Shown: positions 12,101 through 20,618, counted from the stretch's first letter. The stretch: DNA of 64,000 bases from Flavobacterium branchiicola (GCF_018383905.1 NZ_JAGYWA010000003.1:274931-338930); one strand, 5' to 3'. The notes: a model not told the origin generated them from the sequence alone. A program made the numbers and translations.

Positions 12101-12297
12101 GTAAACTCGAGATTTTTTACTATTGCCGGTGTAAAACTTTTGTCTTTGGATAGGTTCCTTTTTACCTCATCCCAATTGCCATGATGTATTTTATAAATAG
12201 CATCGAATGCTTTGAGCTGGTTTCCGGCTTTTAAATCAAATTTAAAAAAATTGAGTTTAATTTTACTTGGATCTTGGTTGTCAGATTGTGTTGCCAT
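3142..12297 (-). CDS. Tc toxin A component (TcA-like pore/translocation subunit)
   Basis: A 3051-residue protein, longer than the roughly 2300-2500 residues usual for TcA. TcA forms the large pentamer that binds target cells and injects the TcC toxin through its channel. Near residue 345 is a CECGECTSVYSAAAYYVELL segment, typical of the N-terminal TcA/VRP1 region. The middle (about 1700-2250) resembles the neuraminidase-like and ABC toxin regions. A long helical stretch (about 2550-2720) fits the pore-forming part. The motif around 2760-2800 (DYPGQYKRRIKSVSVSMPCI) is the hallmark of the C-terminal TcB-binding domain. Two insertions are unusual: a Cys/Asp-rich block at about 870-905 and a Cys-containing segment near 690-740. 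It is the last gene of the toxin operon, 30 bases after the small gene. The family call is strong; target and host range are unknown. Confidence 0.9.
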   Translation of the reverse strand: MATQSDNQDPSKIKLNFFKFDLKAGNQLKAFDAIYKIHHGNWDEVKRNLSKDKSFTPAIVKNLEFTHYLSKWSNDNKAVVELFQKDDKLLSMRDIALNFNKEAFIQKVKSISPAKSNDDKKAFAIDLHHKLFEFEPTAVVVNMIKDPQVPVLNTAVGTKVAALLEKNPDFNIRTTSVYEVFKNNKELKKIPEDLQQPIQTELKTLQRIVTVSPIADAIPVLYDAKLHTAFQISDIPPTQFKTALSGKGLDEGILLQIHTNAQHLRVRNEHALIALKEASQNTGIDMIDKSIRLGNGSEIKKGLGAMKTESNAIAYSPEEAAKEIIEKNNLTWDMLFGDADICECGECTSVYSAAAYYVELLQYLRNNNLDPNATGDVAIKSNPKNISGTPLEKLFNRRPDLGCLELTCKNTNTILPYVDLANEVMESYVAFKHLKPFNVADETSSELLAEPQHTEYQAYCILKNEVYPFTLPYHQPIDATRIYLDYLGTSRYEVIDTFRKNNSSNNAELTQLKDEVLDRASDSEFLNITKEEYIILTKECFESKALMNKLKNKTFTDSEYQELIGVKSVGEYYGYDDNATMLSDNGLTLIKKEFLRRTGIDYFNLVDLLKTEYINPFLPKGKSKNITESLHFSYRFLQNYAKIHGIDKMAEDLVKLEKFADLLPMIKDQIEILTNKKVLSCPDSCKDKVEISDKDIICWVKCHFEKIGKMIVIESGRGCVNGKILFKNDKLFDNDFSIRVENCKILYDGGKEVLPLGQIDKKTGKVTFLNENEEADPKSWEQIKFVGDKGEKGLFLIIDAEVYLIFLEQKDSCDLNTALLQHLDGTPLTADEYDRIHRFIRLWRKLDWTIDELDKAIIGLSIQKTVDNEEDLSEDDSICDDCNDECDSSDCDECDCDDCSEDCHHDYDISTTLIHQLVAVKKLLDKTGIEVIKLLAFWTDISAAGEYSLYKKLFLTHNVLGIDKVFKANVNGNYLTVNTTITEHFPVLMAALNYTADDLQTVMEATEMTDELTFSNLSKLYRYRLLSKILGYKIPAFMDIVPLFGTIFNDAYSTLEFIENLSQIDDAGFTPQELNYIIRDFDDTKKPFKPTQKSILILAKSIYDGLNTIDETQQDVKPDETITEAALQQINLREKATTEFVRAKASLLFETDIVEKVIGILEGTNVFITNAPKNIAFTLAEDKTLQNKLKYDKINGSIQIIGILTEAESIDYKAISNDPDWISALIRVEKQQNKQFKELLSKVFDTEKTKTAAQKEALEKIIKTGDISLPIDKILEGDPDINTAAQKRIAFLEIFMPYLRQELSHRFIVNTLSGIVGLQPNSTDILITDILKTGNIPVSLFSIFEKIKESSKPVENNWNGYLIPSSTATYTFVIKNSDAQPILSIDGTILSFTVQEDPTNEWWSNDIVLQSGKLYKLSTIGVELKNIYWRTTASAIAAIPSSALIPDFASQQCEPALIALKKAAMLVTGFDLSADEILFLEKNKAHFDNLDFNKLTLIHWLRLEGYARLRNSLPQSEFNILDFWNWTYNPLSDVTSLSTKIAELTAWKKQRIEKLIAINHFNITQLQDYNNEKNLLKLQSALAVADKISVDIDLLFEWAIPTSKFNKCRIIADSIKNAIRAKYNQTDWEQAVKPLSDKLRNNQKEALIGFLLQQQTLLDWGVTDADSLFEYFLIDVQMDACMETSRIKQALSSVQLFVQRCFLGLEEEYSGIAPDILDRERWDWMQRYRVWEANRKVFLYPENWIESNLRDDKSPFFKELEGELLQKDINKQNVIDALKSYLYKVDEVANMEVVSLYIDGEKTSEKWNKGAKLHVFSRTRNAAYFYYYRYLALDEMNWYPWEKMQVDIPGYDIEDTSGKVTDNGCFLTAVVWNGRLLIFFPQIVKKTRPAKSGNDLMKTLGDTTVNSNLPVEYFEIKMAWSEYRNGKWTQKQLSKDVLATNPKDSTHDIPFFKFIPIISDDKILINVDDLKDTDGGYLGAFKFEGNTIKVGSAIGTVSIPIDYFNQSDGKMYSWQLNSPTFARNLDFSFNEESSKEKLIWNNGSSNTLKFHHPFTNDLMGKINLGKLEEFFNYNLQINDKEDAFGKYDHDGDADTPEIYNELKRPYSLYNWELFLHTPMMLADALSKSQQFEEAMKWYHFVFNPIAEGSDDKRFWQFTPFKETNSQRILDGIFNNLKPNKADQTINEWRNKPFMPHLVARNRPVAYMKWVVMKYIDNLVAWGDYLFRQDTIESINQATQLYILAMHIMGPRPMIIPKRGITKPQTYIGLLDKWDAFGNAMVELELAAPFSNQTALPFGAVNGELAFANIYGLASSLYFCIPNNPKLMGYWDTIADRLYKIRHCENIDGVFRKLPLFEPPIDPALLVKAAAQGLSIASVINDLNTPMPNYRFYYLLQKALELCGELKAMGNALLSVIEKKDNEAIALIRSRHENAMHNLVMEIKKMQLEEAQKNMDGLEQNRKGPEHRMKYYLQLIGEDLGKIPGLDAEFTEIVNSIEAPVDESGLKLIPFEKEDMDKASAAADWQTGIGVVETLASVFHALPTINGHGTPLGVGVAVSWGFPNLANATSAVARGLRIYADHLSYQSSSAGKKGNFKRALQERVMQANSAGYELKQIDKQITAQKIRIAIANQEIANQQKMIDNALEIEDFLKNKYTNEELYTWMRGSLKTLYHQVYSLAHELSKKAEKVYRFERGISNSNFIQSGYWDAGRDGLLAGEQLYVGLKQMEAAYQNERGYDYEITKHVSLCLLSPLALIQLRETGKCEFEIPEVLFDMDYPGQYKRRIKSVSVSMPCIAGPYTGVNAKFSLLENKFRNTAVGGKTYQEDTEDTDDRFSTYRIPINAIATSTGQNDSGMFELNFKDERYLPFEGAGAVSKWRLELPEIRQFDYATITDVIVHIKYTAIEGGERLKLNATKTVFKQLENIKQQLNETGLHLALNMKHDLPNEWLLFKKSGVVELNIGKVRLPYLAQSINSVHIEQVMFLAKVKGNPVSFALNIDETETIDLSKVSELNLCRGINSDIKLDVPFSLSVADADKLKLEEVIMVVKYGF

Positions 12298-12327
12298 GAT
12301 ATTGTTATTATATGTTTTCTAAATCAG

Positions 12328-12801
12328 TTATTGCTTTCTCTCCATTTCCTGCAGCACTTTAAGCAAAGCTGGTTTTGCATATGCCCAATTATGGCATTTA
12401 AAACTGCGTAGGTTTTCGATAGCTGTTTTACATTTAAAGCAATGTAAATTTGCTATAGCTTTTGGAACTTCTACATTTACAAATTTGGTTTCGCCAAGAA
12501 TAACTTGAGCAATCATTTCTTTAGTATGAACGTTATCTAACGCTGAGGAAACAATATCCAGCCAATTGATTTCACGTCTGCATTTTGGACATTTTTTAGT
12601 ATCACCGCTTACCCAAAGCGGGGCACCAATGGTTTTGTCCGGCATACCTAATAATTTTTCTATTATGCGAACATCTTCCTCTTTTGTTACCCATTTTTGC
12701 TTTCCCGGTAATGAAGAAGGAGAGTCATATACTGCCTGAAATATTTTATCATTTACGGGTAGGGTATTTTGATGTGTTTTTTTGTCATTTGTAGGTTTCA
12801 T
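12328..12801 (-). CDS. Small CxxC protein between the Tc toxin genes; possible immunity or accessory protein
   Basis: A protein of 157 residues when started at the ATG at 12801. An upstream in-frame ATG at 12897 lies inside the end of the TcB-TcC gene and would add 32 residues. I prefer 12801 because it follows the toxin stop by 46 bases without overlap. It has no signal peptide or membrane segment. It carries CPKC (71-74), CFKC (121-124) and a further Cys at 136, so a zinc-ribbon-like fold is plausible. I do not recognise the family. Directly 3' of a polymorphic toxin C-terminus is the usual place for an immunity gene, but assembly or regulatory roles for the Tc complex fit equally well. That assignment is inference from position only. 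Confidence 0.7.
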   Translation of the reverse strand: MKPTNDKKTHQNTLPVNDKIFQAVYDSPSSLPGKQKWVTKEEDVRIIEKLLGMPDKTIGAPLWVSGDTKKCPKCRREINWLDIVSSALDNVHTKEMIAQVILGETKFVNVEVPKAIANLHCFKCKTAIENLRSFKCHNWAYAKPALLKVLQEMERKQ

Positions 12802-12847
12802 AATTTTCAAGTTTTTAGAATTATTCTCAAATTTTTCCCAGTTGCTA

Positions 12848-15800
12848 TTAAAACTGTTGAGGCCCCCAGAGTTCAGTAAACAGACGACAAGTTGCACTTT
12901 GACAGATAAAACTATTTCCAGTGGTACCTCTACTAATAGCCCATTCCTCTACAGTTCCTCCCATTTCATGTAATCTTGCCCCAAGGTTTTCTTCTGCATG
13001 TAAGCCAGGTACCGTATTTGCTGGAGGATCTAATGGTGTATATCCTAACTCTTCAGCAAGAGCTCTTTGGCCTGGACGCCACGGAGGGTCTATCCCATTA
13101 CTCGGTGTATTCGGCATAGCAACATCAATTGTTTCTCCTGAGGGTGTTCTGACTTTAGCGGTCAGAATAGTTTGGTTACTTCTAGCGGGATTTTCCCTTA
13201 AAATTCTTGTTGCTGATCCTTTATGAGACAATGTTCTACTGGGAGGTGTTCTGGGTTCTTCACAAACATTTTCATCTGGAGAACTGGAGCCAGAACTTCC
13301 TCCTTGATCTCCGGACGAAGACATCATCATATGAGTAATCGCACCTCCTGTTGCACTTGTTGCTGCTGGAATTGAAATTGCAGTGGTCGCCGGAACTAAC
13401 TCAAATGCTACAGTCCCGCTAAGAGTTGGTGTCATTTCAATAGTTGGTAATCCTGGTATGCTTGGTGGCGAACCTCCTGTTAATCCTCTTACCCCTAATG
13501 CTGTTGCGGCTATTTCGACCGGAAGTCTGCCGAGTGCTCGTGAACGTTCTCTTTCTGTTGGTGCGTTTTGAACCTGATCTATTGTTTGACTCACACCAAC
13601 CACACCATATGCAGTTGCAGCTACAGTAACAGTTGTTACAACTGCCGCCTCTGTAACTACTACTCCTGTAACAGCGGTTGCAGTCGCAGCTGTATATGCC
13701 ACGCCTGCTGCAAGAACTGGAGCTGCTACAGTAGCCGCAACTGCAACGACTGCAACAATTGCAACAGCACCTACGAATCCTAAAGCGACTTCTCCCCAGT
13801 CATATTTCCCATTAGTATCTGCATTTGAGATCGGATTACTTTTAACATAAATATACCCATTCACGCCATCTCCAATCCCAATAGGATCACTACTCATCCA
13901 CCTGCCTAGCCAGGGCAAATAATACCGGGCACTGTGGTATTCCAAGCCAGTTTCTTCATCCCGTTCCATACCTGTATAACGGTAACGCTTGGCAGCGGCT
14001 TTAATGGATGCGTTCATGGCTTGGTATGCAGTGGTACCAAATGGGTGGTATTCTTCATATGAGATAATATCACCAGTTTCGTTAAGTTCTAAAGCCGAAG
14101 ATCCTAAATGATTATGTAACTGGTAACGTGTAGTAAATTCAGTCGATGTTCTGCCAAAGGGAATACCCAAAATATATTTAGGTTTAGTTTCCATATCTAC
14201 CATTACAAAACGATGCCCTTTATCTATTAGACTCAAACTAATTCTTTCTAATCCGGCATCGGTACCACTATGATTTTTATACAATTCATAACCCGACACA
14301 TAAATGCGTTCGTTTTTTAATGTTGGTGTTTCTCCTGCATTGGCAGTGTTCTCTGTTATTTTTCTAATGCGTTGTCCTTGGTCGTCATATTGATAATAAG
14401 TCGTTTCGGGTGTACCGCCATCGGTTCGTTTTTGTTTAATGGTCTTGATTAATTCTTCTTTGTAGTTCCATCCCATTTCCTGCAAATGAGGCAATGTGGT
14501 TATGAAACCATGCTGTGCATGATGCAAATAAGTAAACATTTCACTGCCAACCTGTGTCATTTTCAAACGATTATTACTTGTTTCATAAGTATAATCGCGT
14601 GTCCAATTATTACCCGCTGCAACATGTTTCATCTGCATTATATTTCCCACTTTATCGTAGCGATAGTTTTGAGTATAATTTCGAACGGCCATTGGGTCAC
14701 CAGGATTTAATTGGTGCATAAAAGGAGCATCATTCCAATTGTCCTGACCATTGACTGTCAGTGCAGCATTATTTTCTCTTCCGCTTGCTGTAATTAATTG
14801 ATATAATGCATCATAAGTATATTCTGAAATACCTGTTACTTTTTGGTTGTTAAAAAACACAACGGGTATATTCCTGTCTTCTATATGAGTAATGTTTCCA
14901 ACAGGATCATAAGTATAAAACCAATCCTGTAAAGGATCATTATTCTGATACTTAGTTTCCAAACGTTTAAGACGAAATGTTTCTTTATCGTAATGAAACT
15001 TATTGGTTACATTGTTTCCGTAAATAATTTTATTCCGTTGGCCTTTTTCGTTGTAGTCAATATTTATGATATAGGTATTTGCCTGTGCTTTGTCAGGATG
15101 TAATACGCTCTCTCCATCTAATAAACCCGATTTGTTGTAAGAAGGAGAAATAACACTGCCGTCAGGTGCAATTTGCTTGGTAATGCGTCCCAATGCATCG
15201 GTATCGGTAATAAAAGTAAAAAATTGATTTTCTAAATCATCAACCAAATTATCATCGATCCAATTGGCAACTTCCTTATATTTTTTAAAAAGTGTTCTTT
15301 TGGTACTTGTTGGTCTACCATGAAAATTATAACCGGGTGTTTCTATTACACCACCTGTATCATAATGTTGCCAAATCTGTCCTTTTAAATTTTTGAGATG
15401 AGCATTTGCTTGTGCTTCACCATAAATTATTTTATCAAATATGTGATTTAAACTCACATCTCCATCGCCACCCAAAACTTTGCCATATAAAGGTCGGTGC
15501 AGTGTATCGTAAAAATATTGAAATTCATGATTGCGTTCGTCCCAGGTGCGTAACGGCTTGCCCAATACATTTATCAATAACCAACGCTGTCCGGCGTCCA
15601 TACTTTGCTGATATACTTTGTTACCCAATATGTCATATTTGTATTCCATGACTACATTAAGCCGAGCATCGGTTACGGAATGCAGGTTTCCTTCGGTGTC
15701 TAATTTTACACGTGTATATTGCAATTCGTCGACACCTGTTACTCCATTTTTATTATTTTCAATTGACAGAATTGGTCGTCCTAATGTGTCAAAACATTGA

Positions 15801-18800
15801 ACACTGGGAGTATCGGCATGCTTTTCGGCCTTTAGCGCTGCTTGCTGTTCTTTGAGATCATTTATAAATTCCGGATGGGCAGAATCTGTCCTTTTTTGAT
15901 ACCATTCGCTTTCCAATACACAATCGTTAGGGTCATAATTGCTTACTTTCCAACTGTCAAAAATAACTTTTGACAATGTGCCGTTTGGCATTTCTGTTTT
16001 TATCAATCGCCCGGCTGCATCGTAATACATGATCGGCGTTACTCCGGTTTCAACCAATTCTTTTAGATCTTCAAATTGATGTGTTACCGAGAAATAAGGC
16101 TCATATTGTTTTACGGCATTGCCTTTGTTATTTTTGATGGTTCTGCCGTTGCTGATCCAGCGAAGCTGTTTAGGAAGAGTTTTAGATGTATCTATATCTG
16201 AAACGGCAATAGTATTATCCGGAAGCACAATAACATTTTTGGCAAGCCCAGGTTCTGCCTGTGCTTTCTTCGTTATTACTTCCCCTAAACCATTAGAGTA
16301 TTCAAGGCCAATTTGAACAGGTGAATTGTTGTTTTGCTTATAATGCTGCTCTCTACTTATTGACGCTACTACTGCAGGCTTGCCCGAATTGATGTAAGTA
16401 TCAAAATCATAAACAAATCTTGACGTTGCTCTATTCAATAAGTCTTTCCCAATATTGGTTAAATCATCAGAATCAGAAGCTTGAAAAAAGTTATTAATCA
16501 ATAGTAATTCCGCTGCATCTGTTGTTTCGGTTAAATCAGCCAATTCATCGGCTTCATTCCCCTTACCCATTAATGCAACGGCTTTTATTAAACCTAATTC
16601 ATCTGTTATTACTTCTGACAGGTTAGTATTTATATCACTCAGCCGTTGAGGCGATAAAGTTCTGAAGTTGAATAAATTCACTTTAACCGTATTTCCTATT
16701 GCGTCTTCGGTTTCTTCTACAAACAGAAAATAATTTCCATAGTATTTTACTTTTGTTAGGGCTCCATAAGGATCTGTATATGATATTGGAATATAAAATC
16801 TATTGCCTGCATCCATCACTACTTCTAAATCTGCAAGAAACTGAATCGTCCCGGAGCGTACCCACCAATTGTCATCCTCTAAACCGCTTTCATTTAATGC
16901 ATGGGAAAACTTGCCTTCTAACATTAAATTTTGCAGTGCCCAATCATCAGCTTTTTCATGGTAAATATGTCTCAATAAATCAGGAGTATAGGCCAACTGA
17001 TAACTCTCAAAGGGCAAGCCTAAAGATTCTAATTTGTACAAAGGCAAAGAGCTTTTCAGATCATTGCTTCTGTAAATCGTTTTGGTGTGTTCTATCAATC
17101 GTTTTTGTGATAAACCCGCGATTGTTGGTTTATCTATTTCGTGATATAAAACTGTTGCCGATTTTGATATGGTCAGGATTTCATCAAAATCATTTGGAAT
17201 ATAAAATGCATTTGATCTTGGCACATCTTTTAGTTCGTATGTCTTGGATTCTGAAGGTAATCGCAATCGGAGCGTATCAGCATTTATGACATCATTTGTA
17301 AACTGATTTTGTGTATAGATAATAACCGTTTTATTTTGCTCTTGCTGTGTTTCAGCAGGAAGCGTCAGATCTGCTAACAATCGAGGGTAGACAACTGTAG
17401 CTGAATCTAATACATTGCCGTATTTATCCAATTTAATGTTTAAGTTATGGGAAATTCTCGGATCTTCAGGGTTTCGTTCGTAGTTATAAGTTATAGCTTC
17501 ATTTTCTTTTACTATAAAAATGGCATGTTTGTTTTTTCCTTTTGGCTGTAATAACTCGATAACACAATTATGTGTAGCTACCGAAAAAGGAATAAGCTCT
17601 TTTCTTTTAGCCTCGGCTGTATTTCCAAATTTAATAGCATCTTTTGCAAAAATTTCGGAGCGTAAACCCATTCCCTTGCAGGCTCTAAGTGCTTCACGCC
17701 ATTCTTGAGCAGAAAGATGTTTAAGTATTGTCGGATCAATTTCAGAAGCAGCTATCAATCGGGCATCTGGTAAGGCTGTTTCGTGATGGGAAACATCAAA
17801 CCCATTCCGGGACATTTCTTCATACCAGTATTCTTCCGAAAATTGAGTCAGAATTTTATCGTTTTGCAAAAAAGCTCCCGTATGATTCCAGGTTTTAGAA
17901 ACCACTGGTTCCTGATGCAGTGTCGCATCAACAATAGTACTGGCATTTTCTTTTTTCCAATGCTCAAAATCTTCAGCATCGATTTGTTCAACCATTCCAA
18001 ACCCTCTGAATTCCCTTTCAGAATGATCATAATAGCCATGATGGTATTTGTATTTGCTTACAAATTTGTAACCTGATATTTTATCTTCGGTTATGGTTTT
18101 GGAAATGCATTGTATGGGGAAATGCAATTTAGTTATCCAGGGTTTTCCTGCCAGCTTGTCTTCAATGTAAAATTTAGTGGAAGGTGTGTATTCTAATGAG
18201 ACTTCTTTTCCTAAATTGTTTTTATAAGAAACCATGATGTGTGGTTTCTTGCTATTCATTAAATCAATATATTTTAATGGAGAGGACGTATTTTTTGATA
18301 ATGCGCTCGACCATACAATACAGGCAACACCATTGCCTAACAGATCCGTTACTGTAATTTTAGCTTGGGAATTAATTTCTGGGAATGACTCCATCTCAAA
18401 TGGAATTACGCTAAAACGGTTACCGCTAAGGTTTTTCCAGCAAGTAAATTTGTTTTTGCCTAAATAAATGATGTCTGTTGTTCCTGAACCATCAATGTCT
18501 GCCAGTTTTATAAAGGATGGATTAAAATCGTTCTCACTATCAAAAATTGGTGAATTATCCAAAGCTACTTTTGCTCCAAATTTCCCGTAGCCCATATTTG
18601 GCCAATAACAAATTTCATCATTTCGAATCCGTAGAATGTCGGTCATACCATCACCAGACATATCAGCTAAATAGATTGTCTGCTTTGCATCGGCAAAAAT
18701 AATATGCGGGCCATCTTCTTCGTCAAACGGTTTAGGTGTTCTTTGGGCTGCTGAAAATCCATTTCGACCTTCGGAAGTATACCATGTAAAAACCTGATCT

Positions 18801-20446
18801 TCTGAAATAATCACTTCTGGTTTACCATCACCATTTAAATCCAGCAATCGGGTATTTGAATCGTTAAAATCAATATTTGGAATTCCCTTAAATGAACGAA
18901 ATCCCAGCCATTCATTATCGTCATCTAATTCAAAATAACCTTTAGGCTCAGTATTGAAACTCACTAACTGTTTGCCTCCATCAGCATCTAAATCGATCAG
19001 TTGCATCTTACTACCCAATCCAGAAAAAGCAGGTTTAGGAGAGACTAATTTAGCATCTTCAAATTTTCCATCTCCCAAATTGTGTTTATAATACCATCCA
19101 TTTGCTTGTTCTGTTAGAATGCCTGACAAACCTTCATTATACAAATCGGTAAATTGATATTGCTGTTGATCCAAACCTGATGGGGCATGTACTAATTGTC
19201 CTGCATCAATGGATCTAATACTATTATTCCATTCCTGTTTTTGGTAATCAAACTCCATTGGAGGGAGTTTTTTAAAAGAATAGGAACCATCCCCTTTTTT
19301 GATATAACCGATTGAAGTAATAGTTTTCAGAAATGTAAAATCCTGCTCCGCTGTACTATCATATCCTATATTAAGAGATTTGACTAAACCTTCGTATTCA
19401 TTAGAATTCGTAAAATGATGAAACAGTAATACTCTATTGCATAACCTTGTAGTTCTAATTTCAAAACCTGATTTATAATCTGAAAAAGCGTCTAACCTGA
19501 AATTCCAGTCTTTTATTTTGTTGAAAGGTGAAACATCATTATACTCACCATAATCAAAAACCGTTGAAAACAAATAGTCAGATTCATTTGGGAATGCATC
19601 CTCAAATTTCTTGTATGGCGTTTTGTTGCCATATAAAACTTTTTCTAAATAAAGATTGGTGTATGTAATTTTGCCCTCTTTAAATCGATTTTTATTATGC
19701 AATAAAGAAGCATCAAAACCATTATCATTTTCTTTCTTATAAATATACTGGCTGCAGTTTCCTTTATCGTCAAATACAAATTCGGGAAACCATTCATAAA
19801 TTTTTGTCTGATCCTTGGGGTTTCGAATAATAGAATTGTCTGTCCATCCGAAAAGTGTCGTGACATTATCTTTTGAAATTACCCGCCATTTAATTCTTTT
19901 CGTCGTCTCTTCTGTCCAGCGTTCAATACGAGCAAAAAAACCTTCAATTCTTGGTTTATAATTTCTGATAATAAATAATCCGTCAGATGAAATTCTTTCA
20001 TATATAACATAGTCCCCATTACTATCTAACTGAAAACTTCCATTAGAATCTTTTGCAAATTCAGGAACTAAATCCTCTACACCCGAAAACAGAAAAGTAT
20101 CAGAATCAATTAAATCAAGATATTGAGGCAACCCTTTATCTGTTTTGCGTTTAATTGATCCTAAACTAAAACTCCAGCCTAATCCAAAAATACCATTGCC
20201 ACTGCCTGAATTATAAGAAAGACTTAATGAAGGTGATGTACCTCTTGCAGATGAAAATGGAAGTTGAATTGAAAATGAAGATGTACCATTTACAGCATTA
20301 ACAGTAAACTTTTCATCGATTCCCTTTAAAGCACCACCTCCTTTTGGTAAAGAAATTGATGGCACTTCAATCGCATTAGATTTGGTTTTTCCTCCATCAG
20401 TTTGAAGAAATCCAGTATTGCCGTTGTTTTGAGCCTGTTCTTTCAT
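12848..20446 (-). CDS. Tc toxin TcB-TcC fusion protein with deaminase-like C-terminal cargo
   Basis: A 2532-residue fusion of the TcB and TcC components, which together form the cocoon that holds the toxic domain before injection through TcA. The order is an SpvB-type domain (about 30-350), FG-GAP/VCBS-like repeats (about 450-680, for example LLDLNGDGKPEV, LADMSGDGMTDI, LADIDGSGTTDI), the TcB middle region, RHS/YD repeats (about 1400-2100), and an RHS core ending in SSDPIGIGDG and NPISNADTNG near 2190-2213. The last 319 residues (2214-2532) are the variable cargo: a long Ala/Val-rich segment, a Gly/Ser linker, then a domain with LHAEENL (His2483, Glu2485) and ICQSATC (Cys2515, Cys2520). HxE plus CxnC is the zinc signature of nucleic acid/nucleotide deaminases. 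The TcB-TcC call is firm; the deaminase call is probable and not tested. Confidence 0.9.
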   Translation of the reverse strand: MKEQAQNNGNTGFLQTDGGKTKSNAIEVPSISLPKGGGALKGIDEKFTVNAVNGTSSFSIQLPFSSARGTSPSLSLSYNSGSGNGIFGLGWSFSLGSIKRKTDKGLPQYLDLIDSDTFLFSGVEDLVPEFAKDSNGSFQLDSNGDYVIYERISSDGLFIIRNYKPRIEGFFARIERWTEETTKRIKWRVISKDNVTTLFGWTDNSIIRNPKDQTKIYEWFPEFVFDDKGNCSQYIYKKENDNGFDASLLHNKNRFKEGKITYTNLYLEKVLYGNKTPYKKFEDAFPNESDYLFSTVFDYGEYNDVSPFNKIKDWNFRLDAFSDYKSGFEIRTTRLCNRVLLFHHFTNSNEYEGLVKSLNIGYDSTAEQDFTFLKTITSIGYIKKGDGSYSFKKLPPMEFDYQKQEWNNSIRSIDAGQLVHAPSGLDQQQYQFTDLYNEGLSGILTEQANGWYYKHNLGDGKFEDAKLVSPKPAFSGLGSKMQLIDLDADGGKQLVSFNTEPKGYFELDDDNEWLGFRSFKGIPNIDFNDSNTRLLDLNGDGKPEVIISEDQVFTWYTSEGRNGFSAAQRTPKPFDEEDGPHIIFADAKQTIYLADMSGDGMTDILRIRNDEICYWPNMGYGKFGAKVALDNSPIFDSENDFNPSFIKLADIDGSGTTDIIYLGKNKFTCWKNLSGNRFSVIPFEMESFPEINSQAKITVTDLLGNGVACIVWSSALSKNTSSPLKYIDLMNSKKPHIMVSYKNNLGKEVSLEYTPSTKFYIEDKLAGKPWITKLHFPIQCISKTITEDKISGYKFVSKYKYHHGYYDHSEREFRGFGMVEQIDAEDFEHWKKENASTIVDATLHQEPVVSKTWNHTGAFLQNDKILTQFSEEYWYEEMSRNGFDVSHHETALPDARLIAASEIDPTILKHLSAQEWREALRACKGMGLRSEIFAKDAIKFGNTAEAKRKELIPFSVATHNCVIELLQPKGKNKHAIFIVKENEAITYNYERNPEDPRISHNLNIKLDKYGNVLDSATVVYPRLLADLTLPAETQQEQNKTVIIYTQNQFTNDVINADTLRLRLPSESKTYELKDVPRSNAFYIPNDFDEILTISKSATVLYHEIDKPTIAGLSQKRLIEHTKTIYRSNDLKSSLPLYKLESLGLPFESYQLAYTPDLLRHIYHEKADDWALQNLMLEGKFSHALNESGLEDDNWWVRSGTIQFLADLEVVMDAGNRFYIPISYTDPYGALTKVKYYGNYFLFVEETEDAIGNTVKVNLFNFRTLSPQRLSDINTNLSEVITDELGLIKAVALMGKGNEADELADLTETTDAAELLLINNFFQASDSDDLTNIGKDLLNRATSRFVYDFDTYINSGKPAVVASISREQHYKQNNNSPVQIGLEYSNGLGEVITKKAQAEPGLAKNVIVLPDNTIAVSDIDTSKTLPKQLRWISNGRTIKNNKGNAVKQYEPYFSVTHQFEDLKELVETGVTPIMYYDAAGRLIKTEMPNGTLSKVIFDSWKVSNYDPNDCVLESEWYQKRTDSAHPEFINDLKEQQAALKAEKHADTPSVQCFDTLGRPILSIENNKNGVTGVDELQYTRVKLDTEGNLHSVTDARLNVVMEYKYDILGNKVYQQSMDAGQRWLLINVLGKPLRTWDERNHEFQYFYDTLHRPLYGKVLGGDGDVSLNHIFDKIIYGEAQANAHLKNLKGQIWQHYDTGGVIETPGYNFHGRPTSTKRTLFKKYKEVANWIDDNLVDDLENQFFTFITDTDALGRITKQIAPDGSVISPSYNKSGLLDGESVLHPDKAQANTYIINIDYNEKGQRNKIIYGNNVTNKFHYDKETFRLKRLETKYQNNDPLQDWFYTYDPVGNITHIEDRNIPVVFFNNQKVTGISEYTYDALYQLITASGRENNAALTVNGQDNWNDAPFMHQLNPGDPMAVRNYTQNYRYDKVGNIMQMKHVAAGNNWTRDYTYETSNNRLKMTQVGSEMFTYLHHAQHGFITTLPHLQEMGWNYKEELIKTIKQKRTDGGTPETTYYQYDDQGQRIRKITENTANAGETPTLKNERIYVSGYELYKNHSGTDAGLERISLSLIDKGHRFVMVDMETKPKYILGIPFGRTSTEFTTRYQLHNHLGSSALELNETGDIISYEEYHPFGTTAYQAMNASIKAAAKRYRYTGMERDEETGLEYHSARYYLPWLGRWMSSDPIGIGDGVNGYIYVKSNPISNADTNGKYDWGEVALGFVGAVAIVAVVAVAATVAAPVLAAGVAYTAATATAVTGVVVTEAAVVTTVTVAATAYGVVGVSQTIDQVQNAPTERERSRALGRLPVEIAATALGVRGLTGGSPPSIPGLPTIEMTPTLSGTVAFELVPATTAISIPAATSATGGAITHMMMSSSGDQGGSSGSSSPDENVCEEPRTPPSRTLSHKGSATRILRENPARSNQTILTAKVRTPSGETIDVAMPNTPSNGIDPPWRPGQRALAEELGYTPLDPPANTVPGLHAEENLGARLHEMGGTVEEWAISRGTTGNSFICQSATCRLFTELWGPQQF

Positions 20447-20618
20447 TTCATCTCTTTTAATGTATTTTAAGATCTAAAGAATATGGGTTGCAACTATATT
20501 GGCTTGTAGATGGACTAAAACATTTTACTGTAATTAGTCAGGAAGCAAGTACTAAGATTCAGATTATAATTAAGCTAAAAAAAGTTTTTCAGCTAATTTT
20601 TTATTGGTAATCACACTC

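Noticed and set aside
13568..13783. Cys/Asn/Ser-rich open frame antisense to the Tc toxin
   Set aside because: It is a shadow of the Ala/Val-rich segment of the TcB-TcC fusion on the other strand, produced by GCN/GTN codons.
16699..17289. 196-residue open frame opposite the TcB-TcC gene
   Set aside because: It is an antisense shadow, low-complexity hydrophobic and His-rich, with no recognisable domain or promoter.
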